A DNA stretch of 64,000 nt from Laetiporus sulphureus 93-53 (GCF_001632365.1 NW_024468582.1:62001-126000); one strand, 5' to 3'; positions 43,725-56,210 are shown, counted from the first letter of the stretch. Numbers and translations are program-made. The notes: a model not told the origin generated them from the letters alone.

Positions 43725-44700
43725 ATGTCCGACTACTCTATTGAGTTGGCGCCATCCGAGCTCGGGACGAAAGAACAGTGAGTTGCACGATAACCTCACG
43801 GGAGCTGACCATAGAGAACGTTGTACATAGCTGGGATAATGTGTACTCATCAGAGTTGTCAAATTTTGAAGAAATCGGCGACGAAGGAGAGATATGGTAG
43901 GTCAGCCTCGATGCCAGCTGATCAGGTTTCAATCACGCCCATCCGTCCAGGTTTGGAGAGGACAGCGTAGAGAAGATGGTAAAATGGGCCATGGGCAACG
44001 TGCCGCCTGAAACCGCTCCCTTCGTCCTCGAGGTCGGCGCTGGAAACGGCAATCTGCTCTTTGCGCTGCGCAAGGCGGGATATGCAGCGGATCGGATATG
44101 CGGCGTGGATTATAGCGAAGACGCAGTTAAGCTCGCTCAAGCAATCGCCACGTCCAGGGAGCACGCAGATGAAGCGGACGGCGATGCGAGGGGTACCGAT
44201 GCTATCCATTTCGCTGTGTGCGACTTTCTGAGAGAGGACGTTCCCCTGCTGCGCGATATGCCATCCCAGCACGAGGGACCTGCTATATGGGATCTCGTAT
44301 TGGACAAAGGGACCTTCGATGCAATGGCGCTGGCGGGGAAAGATCAGAATGGCATATCATTGGCCGAGAGTTATCCGACTCGAGTGGAAAGGGTCGTAAA
44401 GCCCGGTGGATTTTTTCTTATAACCTGTGCGTGCCGTTATCCTGCTTACTGGCTGGTAATAGCATGCATATTTGTTCTGACTGCCTTATTGCTTAGCCTG
44501 CAACTTCACTGAAGAGGAGCTCAAGTCCAAGTTCACAATCCCGGAGACCAGGTTGCGCTATCAGTAGGTATTGTCATTGTCGATGTCATAGCGAATTCAA
44601 GCCGCAGTTTGACAGCTCTACGATATCGTTTCCAACGTTTTCTTTTGGAGGGAAGAGCGGAAATGTGTACTCGAGTGTAGCATTCGAGAAAGCAGATTGA
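43725..44700 (+). CDS. EFM4: eEF1A lysine methyltransferase EFM4
   Basis: Efm4 is the SAM-dependent methyltransferase that modifies translation elongation factor eEF1A on lysine. Exons 43725-43777, 43831-43896, 43951-44426, 44497-44563 and 44616-44700 give 248 residues with exact frame. The start MSDYSIELAPSELGTKEHWD and the family block SNFEEIGDEGEIWFGEDSVE are diagnostic. SAM motif I is FVLEVGAGNGNLLFALRKAG, followed by ICGVDYSEDAVKLA and the catalytic-loop-like IWDLVLDKGTFDAMAL. VVKPGGFFLITSCNFTEEEL is motif IV-V, and YHSTISFPTFSFGGKSG is the conserved C-terminal strand. Upstream in-frame Met codons exist in other exon choices, but MSDYS fits family N-termini. The stop is only 42 bp from that of SGD1. 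Confidence 0.9.
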
Positions 44701-44742
44701 AACTATGCTGTGCCGTGGAATAAAGATATAGCGCTCATGTGT

Positions 44743-47700
44743 TTAACTAAAGTCCAGCGACGACGTGACGATGTCCATCCCTGTCCGCAGAGTGTCTTTT
44801 GCGACCTGACTTGCCCATTTGATGAAACCATTGTCTTCGCTATTGTCACCCTTGAACGCCTCGCTGATGAAGTGTATCAGCCCAACAGAGAGGTTCTGCA
44901 TCCGCGTAGCCTTCATAAACACTTCTTCTAGCGGACCTCTGTTCCTTGTCGTCGGAAAAACGTTGCGTTCGCCGCTGAGCAGAGGTGTGGAGACCTGTGT
45001 GCTAATAAAGATCTGGCTCAACAATTCCTTAAGGAACGTGTGTGACTGCTGCTTCAAGATCGTGAAGTCGACAGGCTATAAGGCAATGAGTAGAAGCCGT
45101 CATCTTATATACATAGAGCGTACCTTCAGAATCGCGAGGGTGCAACAATCCTTCGCGACCCACCACCCGTATGCCTTCGCGATGTTCCTCATCCTCGTCG
45201 ACGAGATGTGTTTAACGTTAAATCCGGAGTCTTCGCCCAAGTTCTTGATGACCTCCGCGCCGCCGACGTTCGTCTCGCCGAGATCGCGAAGGAAGTCCCA
45301 CAGGCAGAACTGTAATGTCACCGTGTGTGAATGAGTGCTCCTGCATAACTGCTGTCCTATGAGTGCATAGTACGGGTTGTATGACTTCTCCTAGAAGGAC
45401 TGCATGAGCTAGTGTCTCCGAGAGTGTAGGTGGACGCATTACATTTCCACAGCAATGTAATATGACACGGATGATCTCGCGCTGCTGAACCTCGGTCATT
45501 TTCAGCTGCGACAACCTCTCACAAGCATCCACATAGTCCTGATATATCATCAGCTACGAATTGAACCAATCGGCCCATGTCACACACCTCGCTGCTCATG
45601 AGCACGACGAAGATTCCCCTCCGAATCTCCGTGTTCATCCCTTGCTTCCTAGCCAGCTTGAGCAGCGCGTTCTCGCTCAATGTGTCCGCTTCATCTTTCT
45701 CAGCAACCGCGCACTGATTCTCTTGATGATCTACGAGCGGGTCGCCTCCCCATGCCGCGCCGACGAGCCACCACTTGCCCTTGCTTTCGGCAGAGTGCAG
45801 GTCCTCAAGTGAAACGCGCAGCGGCTCATGAGAGAGCACTGGGAACGCATAAGGTATTGCTCAGCAGATTATGGCGAGAAGACATACCATGACGCTTCTT
45901 GCTCAGACCAGCGAGAAACTTCTTCAGCCGTTCAACCGATTCGCCTCCTGCAGTCGGCACGGCGTTACGCTTGAGCTTGTTGTTCTTGAGGTTCGCGAGC
46001 GTCTCGACCATGAATCGAGTGCGAGAGCTGCAGCAATGATAAGTACATGTACGGACAGCCAAGCAGCTAGACATACCTCATCGCGTTCGCTTCACCGGAC
46101 AACTTGGAGTGCACGATTTGAATGATGCTCTTCAACGCCGTCGGGTCATCTTGCCTCAGCTGTTGCCCAGAATCTGAGAACAGTCGGTGAGATCAATCGC
46201 AAGAGCTGGCAGTATATGCTTACTTCGGGTGACCTTTAGGAGGAGCTCGACCTTGAACTCGGTGAGATCGCCATCGAGCAATCCGCGGATGACGTCGCAG
46301 ACCAAGACGCAGGAGATGACTTGGAAGTTATATAACTCCGATAATAGAATGATGAGGTTGGAACATTCTTTTCCGATTGTCTCGTCGTCTTCCTGTTGAG
46401 GTTCCCCGGTAGCACCATTTATCGCTGCCGCTGATACTCGGCCCGTCTGGACGTCGGCAAAGTGGCGCTCGTATGCGGCCACTACGTTCTGCACGAAGGA
46501 GGCCGCTGCAGAAGTGCGATCAGACTTAGACATCACTGATAAATCACAGGGTATACACACCAAATTCGATGCCGATGAGTTTATGCAAAGCGGAGACGAA
46601 GGCAGCATGAAGCACGACATAAGAATCTAGCAGCATTGAGTGCGCCGAGATGCCATCGATGATGAGGGCTGTTAATGTCGCCGTCGCATCTGCCAAGGGC
46701 AATTGCAAATGTCATTTCCGCGCAATGAAGCAGAGCAGAGACATGCTACGTACCATGTCTCCGCTGGTTGCGGTATATTTCTTCCACACCGTCTATGATA
46801 GAAGCTATGTTCTGTTCGCTCATACTGCGCAGCGCCCGGATGTCCATGTCAGCACTTAGCACTGAACTACCGATATCGACCATCATACCGATTAAGCAGA
46901 CCTTTCAGCTGTCTCGTAAGTTTGAGGTCGGCCTCTGCATTGCCTTGTCCACCGCCTTGTGAATGATCCCGCATATGCGGCGGAACATACTTTGATCCTG
47001 CGGCCGGTCCAATCACTGTAATGCTGCAAGATATGCTGAATGCTCACCTGGCATAGGTGCAGCAGGTGAATCGTCTGCTTTCATACTTACTTGAGGGGTT
47101 TTTACTGGCTGTATGGTTTCCTCCTCACTGTCAAATCCAGCCCATTCTTCGCTACCTTCACCTCCAGAAGGTCCTGGATCTTCTTCCGGCTCATTCCCCT
47201 CCTCCTCGTCACTTTCCGATGACTCCCCAGTATCTAGCATATCCTGCTCAGCGTCATCATCTGCAAAGCCTTTCATGTCATTCTGCAAAAGAGGTCTCGT
47301 TAACTGAAAATCCCCCGACAACCATGGGCAATGTACCTTGGATTGTGACACTTGCGAGAAAATAGAGCCCTCCATCGTGTCTAGGTCATTTAAGAGGTCT
47401 TCCAATAGTGGTGATCAGTAGGTAGATATTGTCCAGGACAGTGCTGCACTTACCGTCTAAACCATCTTCTTCACCTGTCCCGTACTTCACCGTTTTCCTT
47501 CCTCTCTTCTTCCAGCCCAGTTTTGCCTCCAAATACGCAATGTACGCGTCTTCCTCTTCTTCTTGCTGCGTGCGAGGGGATACAGATACTGCAGGTGACA
47601 CGAAGTTCTTGCGGCGACTCGGGTTTGCTTCAAACTGTCGTGTTAATCTCTCCAGCGTGGTTGTTTTCGATGGCTTTGGCTTTGACATTCCATCCCTTGC

Positions 47701-48113
47701 ATGCTGTTCGTCACTCGTATCAGATTCATCATTTCGCCCATCGTTCTTCTTCTTTCTCTTTCCAGATGCTCCCGGCGGTGCAAGAGCAGAAGGTGATATC
47801 TTGAGCTTCTTTTTCGCTGGAGAGTCAGAATGTTCGTGCGCGGTGGGGCGTTTCGCAGGAGGCTTTGCCACATGACTATGTGCTGAGTTGTAGTGTTCAG
47901 CTTTTTGCTGCTTCTGCTGATGCCGCGCCTGTTTCCGGGCCACTTTGCGAGAGAGTTGGCGAACTCCTGCTTTTCGTCTGTGGTTATGCCCATCGTCTAC
48001 ATCGTAGGATCAGCATGCTGAGCCAGTCAGCAATATACACGGTTCTTACTAGACTGACCCTCGAGCTCCTCGAGGAGAGCTTTAGGCAGCGCAGGGCCAG
48101 TGCGTACGGACAT
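44743..48113 (-). CDS. SGD1: nucleolar MIF4G-MA3 protein SGD1/NOM1
   Basis: Sgd1/NOM1 is a nucleolar protein needed for 18S rRNA maturation. It starts MSVRTGPALPKALLEELEGQ, then an intron and a basic, Gln/Lys-rich segment (RKVARKQARHQQKQQKAEHY). An acidic disordered region (ESSESDEEEGNEPEEDPGPS) follows. The MIF4G domain covers LTRQLKGLLNRMSEQNIASI, IIDGISAHSMLLDSYVVLHA and NLIILLSELYNFQVISCVLV and extends to WWLVGAAWGGDP and LKLARKQGMNTEIRRGIFVV. The MA3 domain covers DACERLSQLKMTEVQQREII, LCRNTHSHTVTLQFCLWDFL and the C-terminal FIKWASQVAKDTLRTGMDIV. The arrangement basic N-terminus, MIF4G, MA3 excludes CWC22 and eIF4G. Many small introns interrupt the gene; not every junction was counted. 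Confidence 0.88.
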
Positions 48114-48349
48114 TGATGCGAATAAATATGATGAAGGGCTTCATATCGCGCTGAAGCAGGACCTTCCTCTTATGGTGTACAAGCGCCGGATCGGCCATCG
48201 CCACAATCGCGTTCTGCCGCGCAAACAAAACACAATAACGCGACCGGTCTCCCTGTGCGATTTCTCATGTATCTGAACGCTGCTGTCCCTCATATAGACC
48301 CTGTGAGAAGCGCATACTGGACTCTCTGACGAGCAAATACTGGTCTGCG

Positions 48350-49601
48350 ATGCCTAGTAGCAAAATGGAAACAGCTGTGCCTTCTGAATCGACCTTTGTC
48401 AAGGCTGTACCATCTATCGCAGACCCGACCGCACCGTTGACGGAATCCTACACATACCATTCACCCACTCCGACCGCTCCTGGACCATACATTATGGGCG
48501 TTGATGAAGCAGGGAGAGGACCTGTTCTTGGTCCAATGGTATACGGCGTGGCATATTGCCCAGCGGCATATCAAGAGGATCTGGATAATCTTGGGTTCGC
48601 AGGTCGGCGGCCACGTCCACTTTCAGTGCCATAGCTTCTGAACCATCTAATTTCCCGTCAGACTCGAAGATACTGACGGCTGATACGCGCTCATCACTGT
48701 TGGAGACCTTATGTTCAGATCCAGAGAACCTTGGGTGGTCCGTCCGGGTCCTCAGGTACGTAACCAGTCTCATCAGATGCCATTGCCACAGGCCCATCGT
48801 GCCTTCACATCAGTCCTCAAGCTATTTCATGTGGTATGCTTCGGCGGCCACCGACGAACTTGAACCGTCAGTCTGAGCAAGCTACGATCATCCTCATCCG
48901 CGGAGTGCTCCAAAGCGGTATCCAGCTGTCAGAAGCGCGTCTTTCTCATAGGCGAAATTTACGATTTTATGCTGAAACGTCTCTCTTCACAGGTGTATGT
49001 AGATGCATTGGGTCCCACGAAGACCTACGAGGCATACCTCTCCTCCCAGTTCCCGGGCATCAACTTCACAGTGACCGCCAAGGCCGACTCGAAGTTCAAG
49101 ATCGTAGGTGCTGCCAGCATCGCTGCGAAGGTCACCCGCGATGCATGGGTCAAGGGATGGGTTTTTGAGGAGCACGACCTACCCGATGCTGGCGAAAGCG
49201 GCGTATCGAAGACAAAACCACGATGGAGCAAAGAATTAGGAAGCGGCTATCCATCTGGTAAATGTTCGAAGTATGCAGAGGTGACTGGCTAATGATGAAC
49301 CATGTAGACCCGAAGACACAAGCATGGATCAAGAACTCGCTGGACCTTACATTTGGTTTTCCCTCGCTTGCCCGCTTCTCGTGGACGACCATTAAGTTGG
49401 TCCTCGACAAGGAGGCTCACGCGGTGCAATGGTGCATTCTCTCACGACGGTCTGTAGAGGCCATGCAACTGATCAACTCATTGCAGGACCGATGATGGAC
49501 AAGCATCGCTCGTGGAAGCCTTTGAGAGTGGAACGGGGCTGGACCACGGCCGTTGTGCAGTCACGAAGGACCTGGCAATCAAAAGTGTCGCGACCCTCTG
49601 A
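48350..49601 (+). CDS. RNH201: ribonuclease H2 catalytic subunit A
   Basis: RNase H2A removes RNA from RNA-DNA hybrids and single ribonucleotides from DNA. Six exons (48350-48602, 48662-48755, 48814-48934, 48993-49257, 49308-49431, 49487-49601) give 323 residues with exact frame. The DEDD catalytic set is visible: Asp and Glu in [20 protein letters not shown], Asp in [19 protein letters not shown], and the last Asp in [40 protein letters not shown] and [20 protein letters not shown] are further family blocks. After the first exon the usual DSKTL reads DSKIL, a conservative-site change that may matter. The third intron (48935-48992) needs a GC donor. The N-terminal ~45 residues are a Ser/Thr/Pro-rich extension. 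Confidence 0.92.
48935..48992 (+). other. GC-AG intron in the RNase H2A gene
   Basis: Exon 3 ends …CTGTCAGAA (48934) and exon 4 begins GTGTATGTAGAT. The 58-nt intron starts GCGCGT and ends CTTCACAG. The exon lengths (468 nt before, 504 nt after) are both multiples of three and give [11 protein letters not shown], the family consensus. No GT donor in the vicinity gives an in-frame join. Confidence 0.65.
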
Positions 49602-49736
49602 ATTTCATTCACCTGCACATTATCCCACTTATATAACCCACACTTGTATAATAGTTTACTGAACAACTCTGATATTACACTACCGTGTCCACATGTCTAC
49701 TCCATTCAAGCCTCCAAGAGATGGTTGACACAAAAT

Positions 49737-52599
49737 CTACCGCTTCTTCGGAGGCGGCGAGCCTGCAGCCTCTCCTACCGCCTTGCGTTTCGCGCCGAGC
49801 CCGATGACCAGCTTCGTGCGGTCGCTCGGAACGGGAGTGCCTTCCTTTGAATACGCGAAGGGCTCTGCTGCCGCAGAGATTCTCGAAAACCCAGGCCGGG
49901 GCGCAGGAGAGCCAGTGCTGGTGGGCGATGCGCCAGAGATGATAGCCGGGGAACCCATGAGAGTAGGGCTGCCATTGGCCATGGGGGCGGGCAGTGTCAT
50001 GAAGCCGGACGAGTCGAGCTGTGGCGTCGAGGACTTAGCAGCATTCTTCTTCTTGTTCCTTTTCTCCGTCTTGCCCTTTGATAACGGCTGGGCATCGAGA
50101 AATTCCGCAGCTTGAGGCACGGCACTGAACAGAAGTTCGTTAGGTCGGCTACATATCTGCACGATGGAGTGGACTTACCCTCTGTTTCCAACAGACAGCA
50201 CAAAGTGCGCCTGACCTGCCTTCTCCTGTCGGATCTGGAACGCCTGATTCATGCTCAAAGGCGTGTCACCGCTAGCCATCGCCTCCTTTTTCTTCTCCTC
50301 TGCGATCTTCTTCAACCGTTTTTCGGTCTTTATCCTGCCAGAGCCCTTGCCATGGAACTTGTGCGAAAGCGCCTTCCAAGCCTCCTTTGGCGTGAGCTCA
50401 CGTCCAAATTCATCGTAGTACACGATGTTGACATCCGGCTTGTAATTCTTGAAGGACTCCAAGTTCTGTCGAGCCTCCTGCTGTTCGCGAAGACGGTTCT
50501 CGTACTCGCGCGTGGCCTGATCCTTGTTCCCCCCGCGCATCTTGGCACGTTCCAGCTCTCGCTGAGCGACCGTGCGGCGATAGTCTGCCAACCAAAGGTC
50601 GCGCTGCAGCTGCACCCTCTCTCGCTCCTTTTGGTCGGCAGTAGGCGCGGCAAGGATGCCTTGCTGGCGCAGGATGTTCAAAGTAGACGCCATGCCAGCG
50701 CTGTACGTTTGCTCTGTAAGCGTACCGACAGGGACCTCCGTGCCCTCTGCGGCAGCCTTCTCAGCAGCTTCGGTCTCCTTGATCGCATTCTCGATCGCAT
50801 TGAGCATCTCTTCGTCATCCTCTTCCTCCTTGACTCTCACTTCACCTGCTTCAAGCTCTTCCACGGCCTCCTCAACCTCCATTTTGACATCGACGGACGG
50901 TGAGCGTGGCTTGATAATCTCCATGGGCACTGGTGCTGCTGTTGCAGCAGGAGATTCCTTCTTGACCAAGGTTGGCTCGTAAGTAATGGCACGGACGAAC
51001 TCTGAGGTATCGTCAAAAGTCAAGCCACTCTCGCCATCCGCATCACCGTCCTCTCCAATAGTGATAACACCGTCCCCGTTCGGAGCCTCTGACCTCGTGC
51101 GTTCTTCAGCGACTACGGATGGTGATACTTCAGCATCAGGACCTGTCACGTTATCGAGCTGCTCACCTCGTCTAGCAATGTCCTCTGGAGACAGTTTCTT
51201 AGCTTTCTGTAACTTCGCCCTGCGTGAACGGGCAAGAGCTGCTTGTAGCTCGTCGTCATCTACGAAATTCGTGTCCAGATTACGAGGTCGTGGGACAATC
51301 GGCTTCTCGTCTACCTGCATCTGATCATCACCATTGGGCGGGGGAATGTCGTGATCCTCTGCCGCGACTCGACGAGAAGCCCTCTTCTTCTTCGTCTAAA
51401 TAAGATTGCGAATCCGTTAGAAATGAGGTGATGAGCATCGGTCGAATACTCACTTTAGGCTTCTTAAACCCGACGTCCCCTTCTTTGAGGTAATCTTCCG
51501 ATTCAATATTCTCTACAGCTACCGTTGAGTTTCCGTCCCATCAGAATGCTATATACTTACTAGCGTAGTCTATAGAGAGCAAGGACTTATTCACAGTGGC
51601 AGCTGCCTGCTCCCGCTCGTCACGTCTAGACTGAGTAGAGGTGACGTTCGTGCCCAACCGAAATCCCTAAACGATGGCGTATGAGGTGCGAAAACGGGTA
51701 GAGAATCATTACACATACGGTCTCTTTCGGGCCCTCCAGGAATTCGTCGTATTTGGATAGCAACGACCGCTTCATACCAGCTGCACCAGGAGCGAACTCC
51801 TCATCATCGTAACCAGTGTAGTCTCGCCTCTTTATCTTAAGCTCTTGGTTCTTCTTCACGCGCTCATGCTCAGCCATTTCTACGTTCTGTAGCTCGTCCT
51901 CTGTTCATTCGTCACACGTTAATATGCCACAGATTCCAATGCACGTGAATGACAAACCTTCATTGTCAAGGATCCGGCTGTCTTTCAGTGTTAATATGCG
52001 TGCTTCGCCTTCGTCCATGCCTTCGAAGTCATGGCTGACCCTCAAGCCGGCGAGGTCCTCTGACAAACAGCACTTCTTAGACATGACACAGCGAGCATGG
52101 CACATGACAACTCACTTTCTGTGTACTCTTCTTGAAAGGCCTTTTCCATGTCCTCAAGCTCCTCCTGCCTCTTCCTAGCAAGCTCTTTCTCCCTCTTCTT
52201 GCTCTTCTTGATCCACTTCAAAGTGTCGTCTACATGGCCGTCGGCATCACCGAGAGTGGAACCTTTTAGCTTTGCATTGAGCTCCCGGCGATTCCTCACC
52301 CTAGATAGACGGTCCTATGAGTATCTCCGCTGACGATGCGCATGGGCCTGATCGCCCAACAGAAGGTAGAAGTAGCTGTCTCACCCGTCGAGAAAGAAGT
52401 ATACTCACTTCGAAATATTCTCCTGTATTCTTTTTGCTTCCCGCTCTTTTGCTTCCTTCTCTCGTTGCTTCGCATAATTGTCCTCCGCTTGCTTCTCTCT
52501 GTCGTCCGCAGGAGCGCTATCGTCGGTCAGAGGCTTGAGGCCGAGGGAGATACGAATCTTGTTCGTCTCCTCCAGGCTGATGCTCTCTTCCATGGACAT
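49737..52599 (-). CDS. SNU66: tri-snRNP component SNU66/SART1
   Basis: Snu66/SART1 is a scaffold of the U4/U6.U5 tri-snRNP. The start MSMEESISLEETNKIRISLG with LGLKPL is the family hallmark; MEES at 52593 is an alternative start. The highly charged helical middle (REKEAKEREAKRIQENISK, KKSKKREKELARKRQEELED) leads to DLAGLRVSHDFEGMDEGEAR, GYDDEEFAPGAAGMKRSLLS and LSKYDEFLEGPKETGFRLG, all typical. A long acidic stretch follows (EAVEELEAGEVRVKEEEDDE), then MASTLNILRQQGILAAPTA, NIVYYDEFGRELTPKEAWKA, LSHKFHGKGSGRIKTEKRLK and MNQAFQIRQEKAGQAHFVL, the conserved C-terminal blocks. An extra Pro/Ser tail ends in SPPPKKR. Several short introns are confined mainly to the 5' half. The stop lies 136 bp from that of RNH201 (convergent). 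Confidence 0.92.
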
Positions 52600-52980
52600 G
52601 GTGTGCAGCGCTTGTTTCACAGGGACGGGTGGGAGATGTGTAGAGCGGAAGCAAGGACTGACGGGTGACGATAGTTGAAGGTGAGTCGATTGAGTCGACT
52701 GTGAGCTGATGTAAATGAGACGCGATGTGCACCTGTCGGAGTTTGAATGTCCAGCCTTATTTAGTGAGCCTTTCGAGATTTCAAACTATTACATAATGCA
52801 CTAGCACCTCCGAGTTCAATTCAAAGTAACTTGTAAGATGGCGAGCGCAGGCAAGCAAGTGAGCAGTGATGATAGCAATTGCTACGCCTGAAGATACAAG
52901 AAAGACCCCGGCTGTGTCAAGGGTTCGCCGTGATAACCAATACGCAGCTTGAAGAAACTCCTACGCAAGCAATAGATCTC
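52600..52980. other. SNU66-RMND1 intergenic region
   Basis: 380 bp between two - strand genes, with no gene of its own. It should contain the SNU66 promoter and the RMND1 3' region. Confidence 0.45.
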
Positions 52981-54427
52981 TCACTCATACGCTTTCTCAC
53001 TGGATTTGTTCTCAGTCTCCTCCTCGTCCGCGATCATCTGCCACAATTCGGGCCCATCGCGGATGATGCACTAGGCGCAGCGTGATTAGCTGTGCAGCTC
53101 CTAATTGATGGGGTTAATACTCACAATGACGACCTCAACGGCAATAAGGACTATGATGATAAGCTCCATACGATGCGCTGAGGTCTAAAAGGCGCTTAAG
53201 CAAGGTGCAAGTGATGCAGCTGCATCAAAACACTTACCTCCGTCAGGAGTTCTCGCAAGACCGATTGCATCTGACACGAGACTCAATCATAGTGTTCGTT
53301 AGTAGAGAGAGGTTTATCAGTCACCTCCGCAGCATATGTAATTTTGTCATTAACTGCACTAGTTCGGGACCTGATCTCGAGGGCATTGCTCAGAGAGTTA
53401 AAGTAGCCTGACCGAATACGAACGTCAGCAAGGGACTACACATAAAACCGGTATCGCTCACTTTCGAGCACAGGCTCAGCCCAATACAAGTCTGGTGTAT
53501 CAGAGAAGTTCTCCCGATTAAGATTTAGACCCTGTCGGAACTTGAGCAGCGCTCCCAGCTTCTTCACCAGTGCCTTGCGACTAAGGCCAGGCTTCCCGGT
53601 CCGTTGGAGAGTATCCGGAAGCAGAGCGACAGATGACAAATAGTTGTCCAGCAAGACTTCGAGTGCAGAAAGAGCAGTAGAGCGAGATAAAGCCTGGGAG
53701 AAGGCGTAACGGGCTAACAGCGTTTCGCGAGGCAGCGCAGGAGTGGGTAGGTCGCTCGGTACTGTGTACTCCGAGTTGAACGGCGGAGTCTGACCGAGAA
53801 TAATCAAGTCTCCCTGCAGACGTGTATTCCTGTGGCGATGACAGTCAGACAATAAGAATTATACGATCAAAAGACTGCTTACTCTTCAGAATCAGTCACA
53901 AACTCCAGATCTTCTGTCTCCGGCTCCTTCAGCGGCGCGACCTCCGCTTTTGATTGCGTTATAACCTTCCAAGCAAACTTTTTTGCCTGGTCCTCTCCAA
54001 GCCCCCAGCACACGAAGCTCCCGTTGGCGAATATGAATATCTCACCCTCTTGATTATCCTCTTCCCATTTGGGTACCCACCACGCGTCGTGTAGCAATTT
54101 GGCAGTCGATGGCAGATGCTGTCGCAAATTCTGGAACAAGTAACGCTCCGCGGTCGCAAGCGTGAAGACAGGTCGGATGTCACTGCGAGTAGGAGTTGGA
54201 TTGGACCGAATGGGTAGCGACGCGGCGGCTGTCCTCCGAAGTGGGGTGCTCGCTTTAGGTTTTGGTTTAAGTGGTTCATTTTCTGCTGCGGCTTGTCTTG
54301 TCGAGTACGCTAGCCCTCTGCACATGTAGCGGCTCCAACGGAGACCGGCCGTTGGTGTTGAACGACATCTTGGTGCACTGACGAAGCAGTGCCGAGATCG
54401 GAGATGAGCAAGTGCAGCACTAGACAT
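52981..54427 (-). CDS. RMND1-like DUF155 mitochondrial protein
   Basis: The family (DUF155; RMND1 in humans, Rmd1/Rmd8 relatives in yeast) contains inner-membrane proteins linked to mitochondrial translation. The preferred start at 54427 gives a basic presequence (MSSAALAHLRSRHCFVSAPR); the frame is open to a Met at 54481. Diagnostic parts are DAWWVPKWEEDNQEGEIFIF, ANGSFVCWGLGEDQAKKFAW, EFVTDSEENTRLQGDLIIL, LLARYAFSQALSRSTALSAL, LLPDTLQRTGKPGLSRKALV and LFRQG-like LKFRQGLNLNRENFSDTPDL. The C-terminus has a coiled segment and a membrane helix (RMELIIIVLIAVEVVI), then CIIRDGPELWQMIADEEE. Seven or so exons were followed to the TGA at 52981-52983. Yeast Rif10/Sif-type paralogues lack such a presequence, which favours the mitochondrial form. 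Confidence 0.87.
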
Positions 54428-54818
54428 CTCAGCAAGGCGGTCGTTAATATTGAAATTCATACTCCCTTCCACACAACTCACAGGTAAATAAGACTCCTGC
54501 AGGAAGAAAACTTTTACGACGGCCTGATCGTCCGGATGAAAAGATGCGGGCGTTATTCGGACAAAGTGGACGCGGCCTCAGCGCTCAGCGCTCAGCCACC
54601 AGCGCGTTCCGTCGGCCGAATCCCGAATCGCAAGTGAGGCGCGCGGTCGTTGATATTAATATTTATATATATATTGACCTCAACACACATTGACAGTGAG
54701 CGAGAAGGACTTCATAGCAGAGCATGGAACTGTCATAAGTACTTTTGGTATGCTACAGGGTGCGGAAGGAAGATACATCAAACGGCTCAAAGCAGCAAAC
54801 AAAAAAGGATGCAACACT
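54428..54818. other. RMND1-ACL4 intergenic region
   Basis: 390 bp between two - strand genes with no gene of its own. An AT-rich patch of alternating T and A (about 54650-54676) is present near the middle. Confidence 0.45.
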
Positions 54819-56210
54819 TCACGACATCTCGATGTCTTCATCCTCATCCTCACTACCATCGATGTCTTCCCAACTGTCCTCCTCATCATCTACACCATCC
54901 TCTAGAGATGTCTGAATTTCTAGGTCTTCCAGCTTCGCAATGAGTTCTTGTACATGCTCGAGGAGAGGCTTATCAGGATGTTCTTGATTGATGTGTAACT
55001 GTCGGCAACCGCAATGAGCTCTGCAATGTGGCTGAATGTGACATATCTGTGATGTACCATTTTACAAGTCTCCAGGCAATCTCTAGCATCGCGGGCTAGC
55101 TCCTCCCATGAGAGCTCATCCAATTTGCCTCCGTTTTCTTGCGCTTGTTCGGCCATGAGAAAGAAACACCAGCCCTCCAGGTACCATGCTTCCACTTCCT
55201 GGTCATCGGTAGCCATCACTCCTTGAAGGACGAGCAATGCTGGGGTGAACAGCGACAGCTCGAGGAATAGCTTAACAAGGGCGAGACGAGTTGGTATTGG
55301 TGGAAGGCGAGGATCGTCTATCCAGATCAGCAATTTATGAGCCCTGTGTAACAACCGAAGGAGATGCAAGTTAGAACATACCAAGCTCTAAGTCCTTCCA
55401 TGCTGTCCAAGCCTTTTCAAGGCATGTTTTTGCATCATCCGGTCTTTGCTGAGACAATCGCACGGATGCGAATGCTTGCAACGCCTCGGTGTTTCCAGGG
55501 TCTGTCTGTAGCGCCATGTTCAACAGATCTTCGCATACCTTCTCCGCTGCGGGGTCGAAACTAGAGAACCGTAGATATCATTGGATTCGCGAGCAGGAGA
55601 CACAGACACGCACCACAGATCGTATGAGGGATCCATCCAAATCTCCACCATACCAATCAGAGCCCGCACAATATTTTGCTTGAGCTCGGTCTCGTCATCA
55701 TCATCAGTGGAAACGGACGCAACGGCGCGCTCTTTGCCTTTCAGTTGAGCCATGAGAATATCCACGGCTGCCTGATAGTGTTTGAGGGCCATGTGTGGGT
55801 CATCGTTCAGCTGTGCAAGATAGAGATGTGCGGAGGGAGGAGGAGGCGTCGAGGCTGCTGGATTTGAAGACAAGAGAGACTCGAACGTCTGCCATGTTCC
55901 AACTAATGTCAACGGCGTCATAGTGCTGTAGCATAAAATGAACCTGAAGACTCACAATTCGAGCTTCGTCAAGCTCCCCCGTCTCCAGCTGTACAACACC
56001 CAACATGTCTTTTGCTTCTGCATGATTTGGCTCTCGCTCGAGCACGCGGTGCACGAAACGCTTCGCGAGTTCATAATCGCACTGTACGATTAGAGACTGT
56101 GCTTTCTCGACTAGCGACGCTATTGACGGTGGCGTTGCTTTGGCTTCTCCTGCAGCAGACTTCGTAGAGGCAGATACAGCCTTTCTTGTCTTCGCTCTTG
56201 CACGTCCCAT
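54819..56210 (-). CDS. ACL4: ribosomal protein uL4 assembly chaperone ACL4
   Basis: Acl4 is a TPR protein that captures ribosomal protein Rpl4 (uL4) as it is made and escorts it to the nucleus. The start MGRARAKTRKAVSASTKSAA is basic. TPR helices include ASLVEKAQSLIVQCDYELAK, EREPNHAEAKDMLGVVQLET, SAHLYLAQLNDDPHMALKHY, LLNMALQTDPGNTEALQAFA and RLALVKLFLELSLFTPALLV. The conserved WYLEGWCFFLMAEQAQENGG and SWEELARDARDCLETCKML lead to an acidic tail (DEEDSWEDIDGSEDEDEDIE). About six exons are joined by short introns; the stop is at 54819-54821. With SQT1 and SGD1 it is the third ribosome-assembly gene in the window. Confidence 0.9.
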
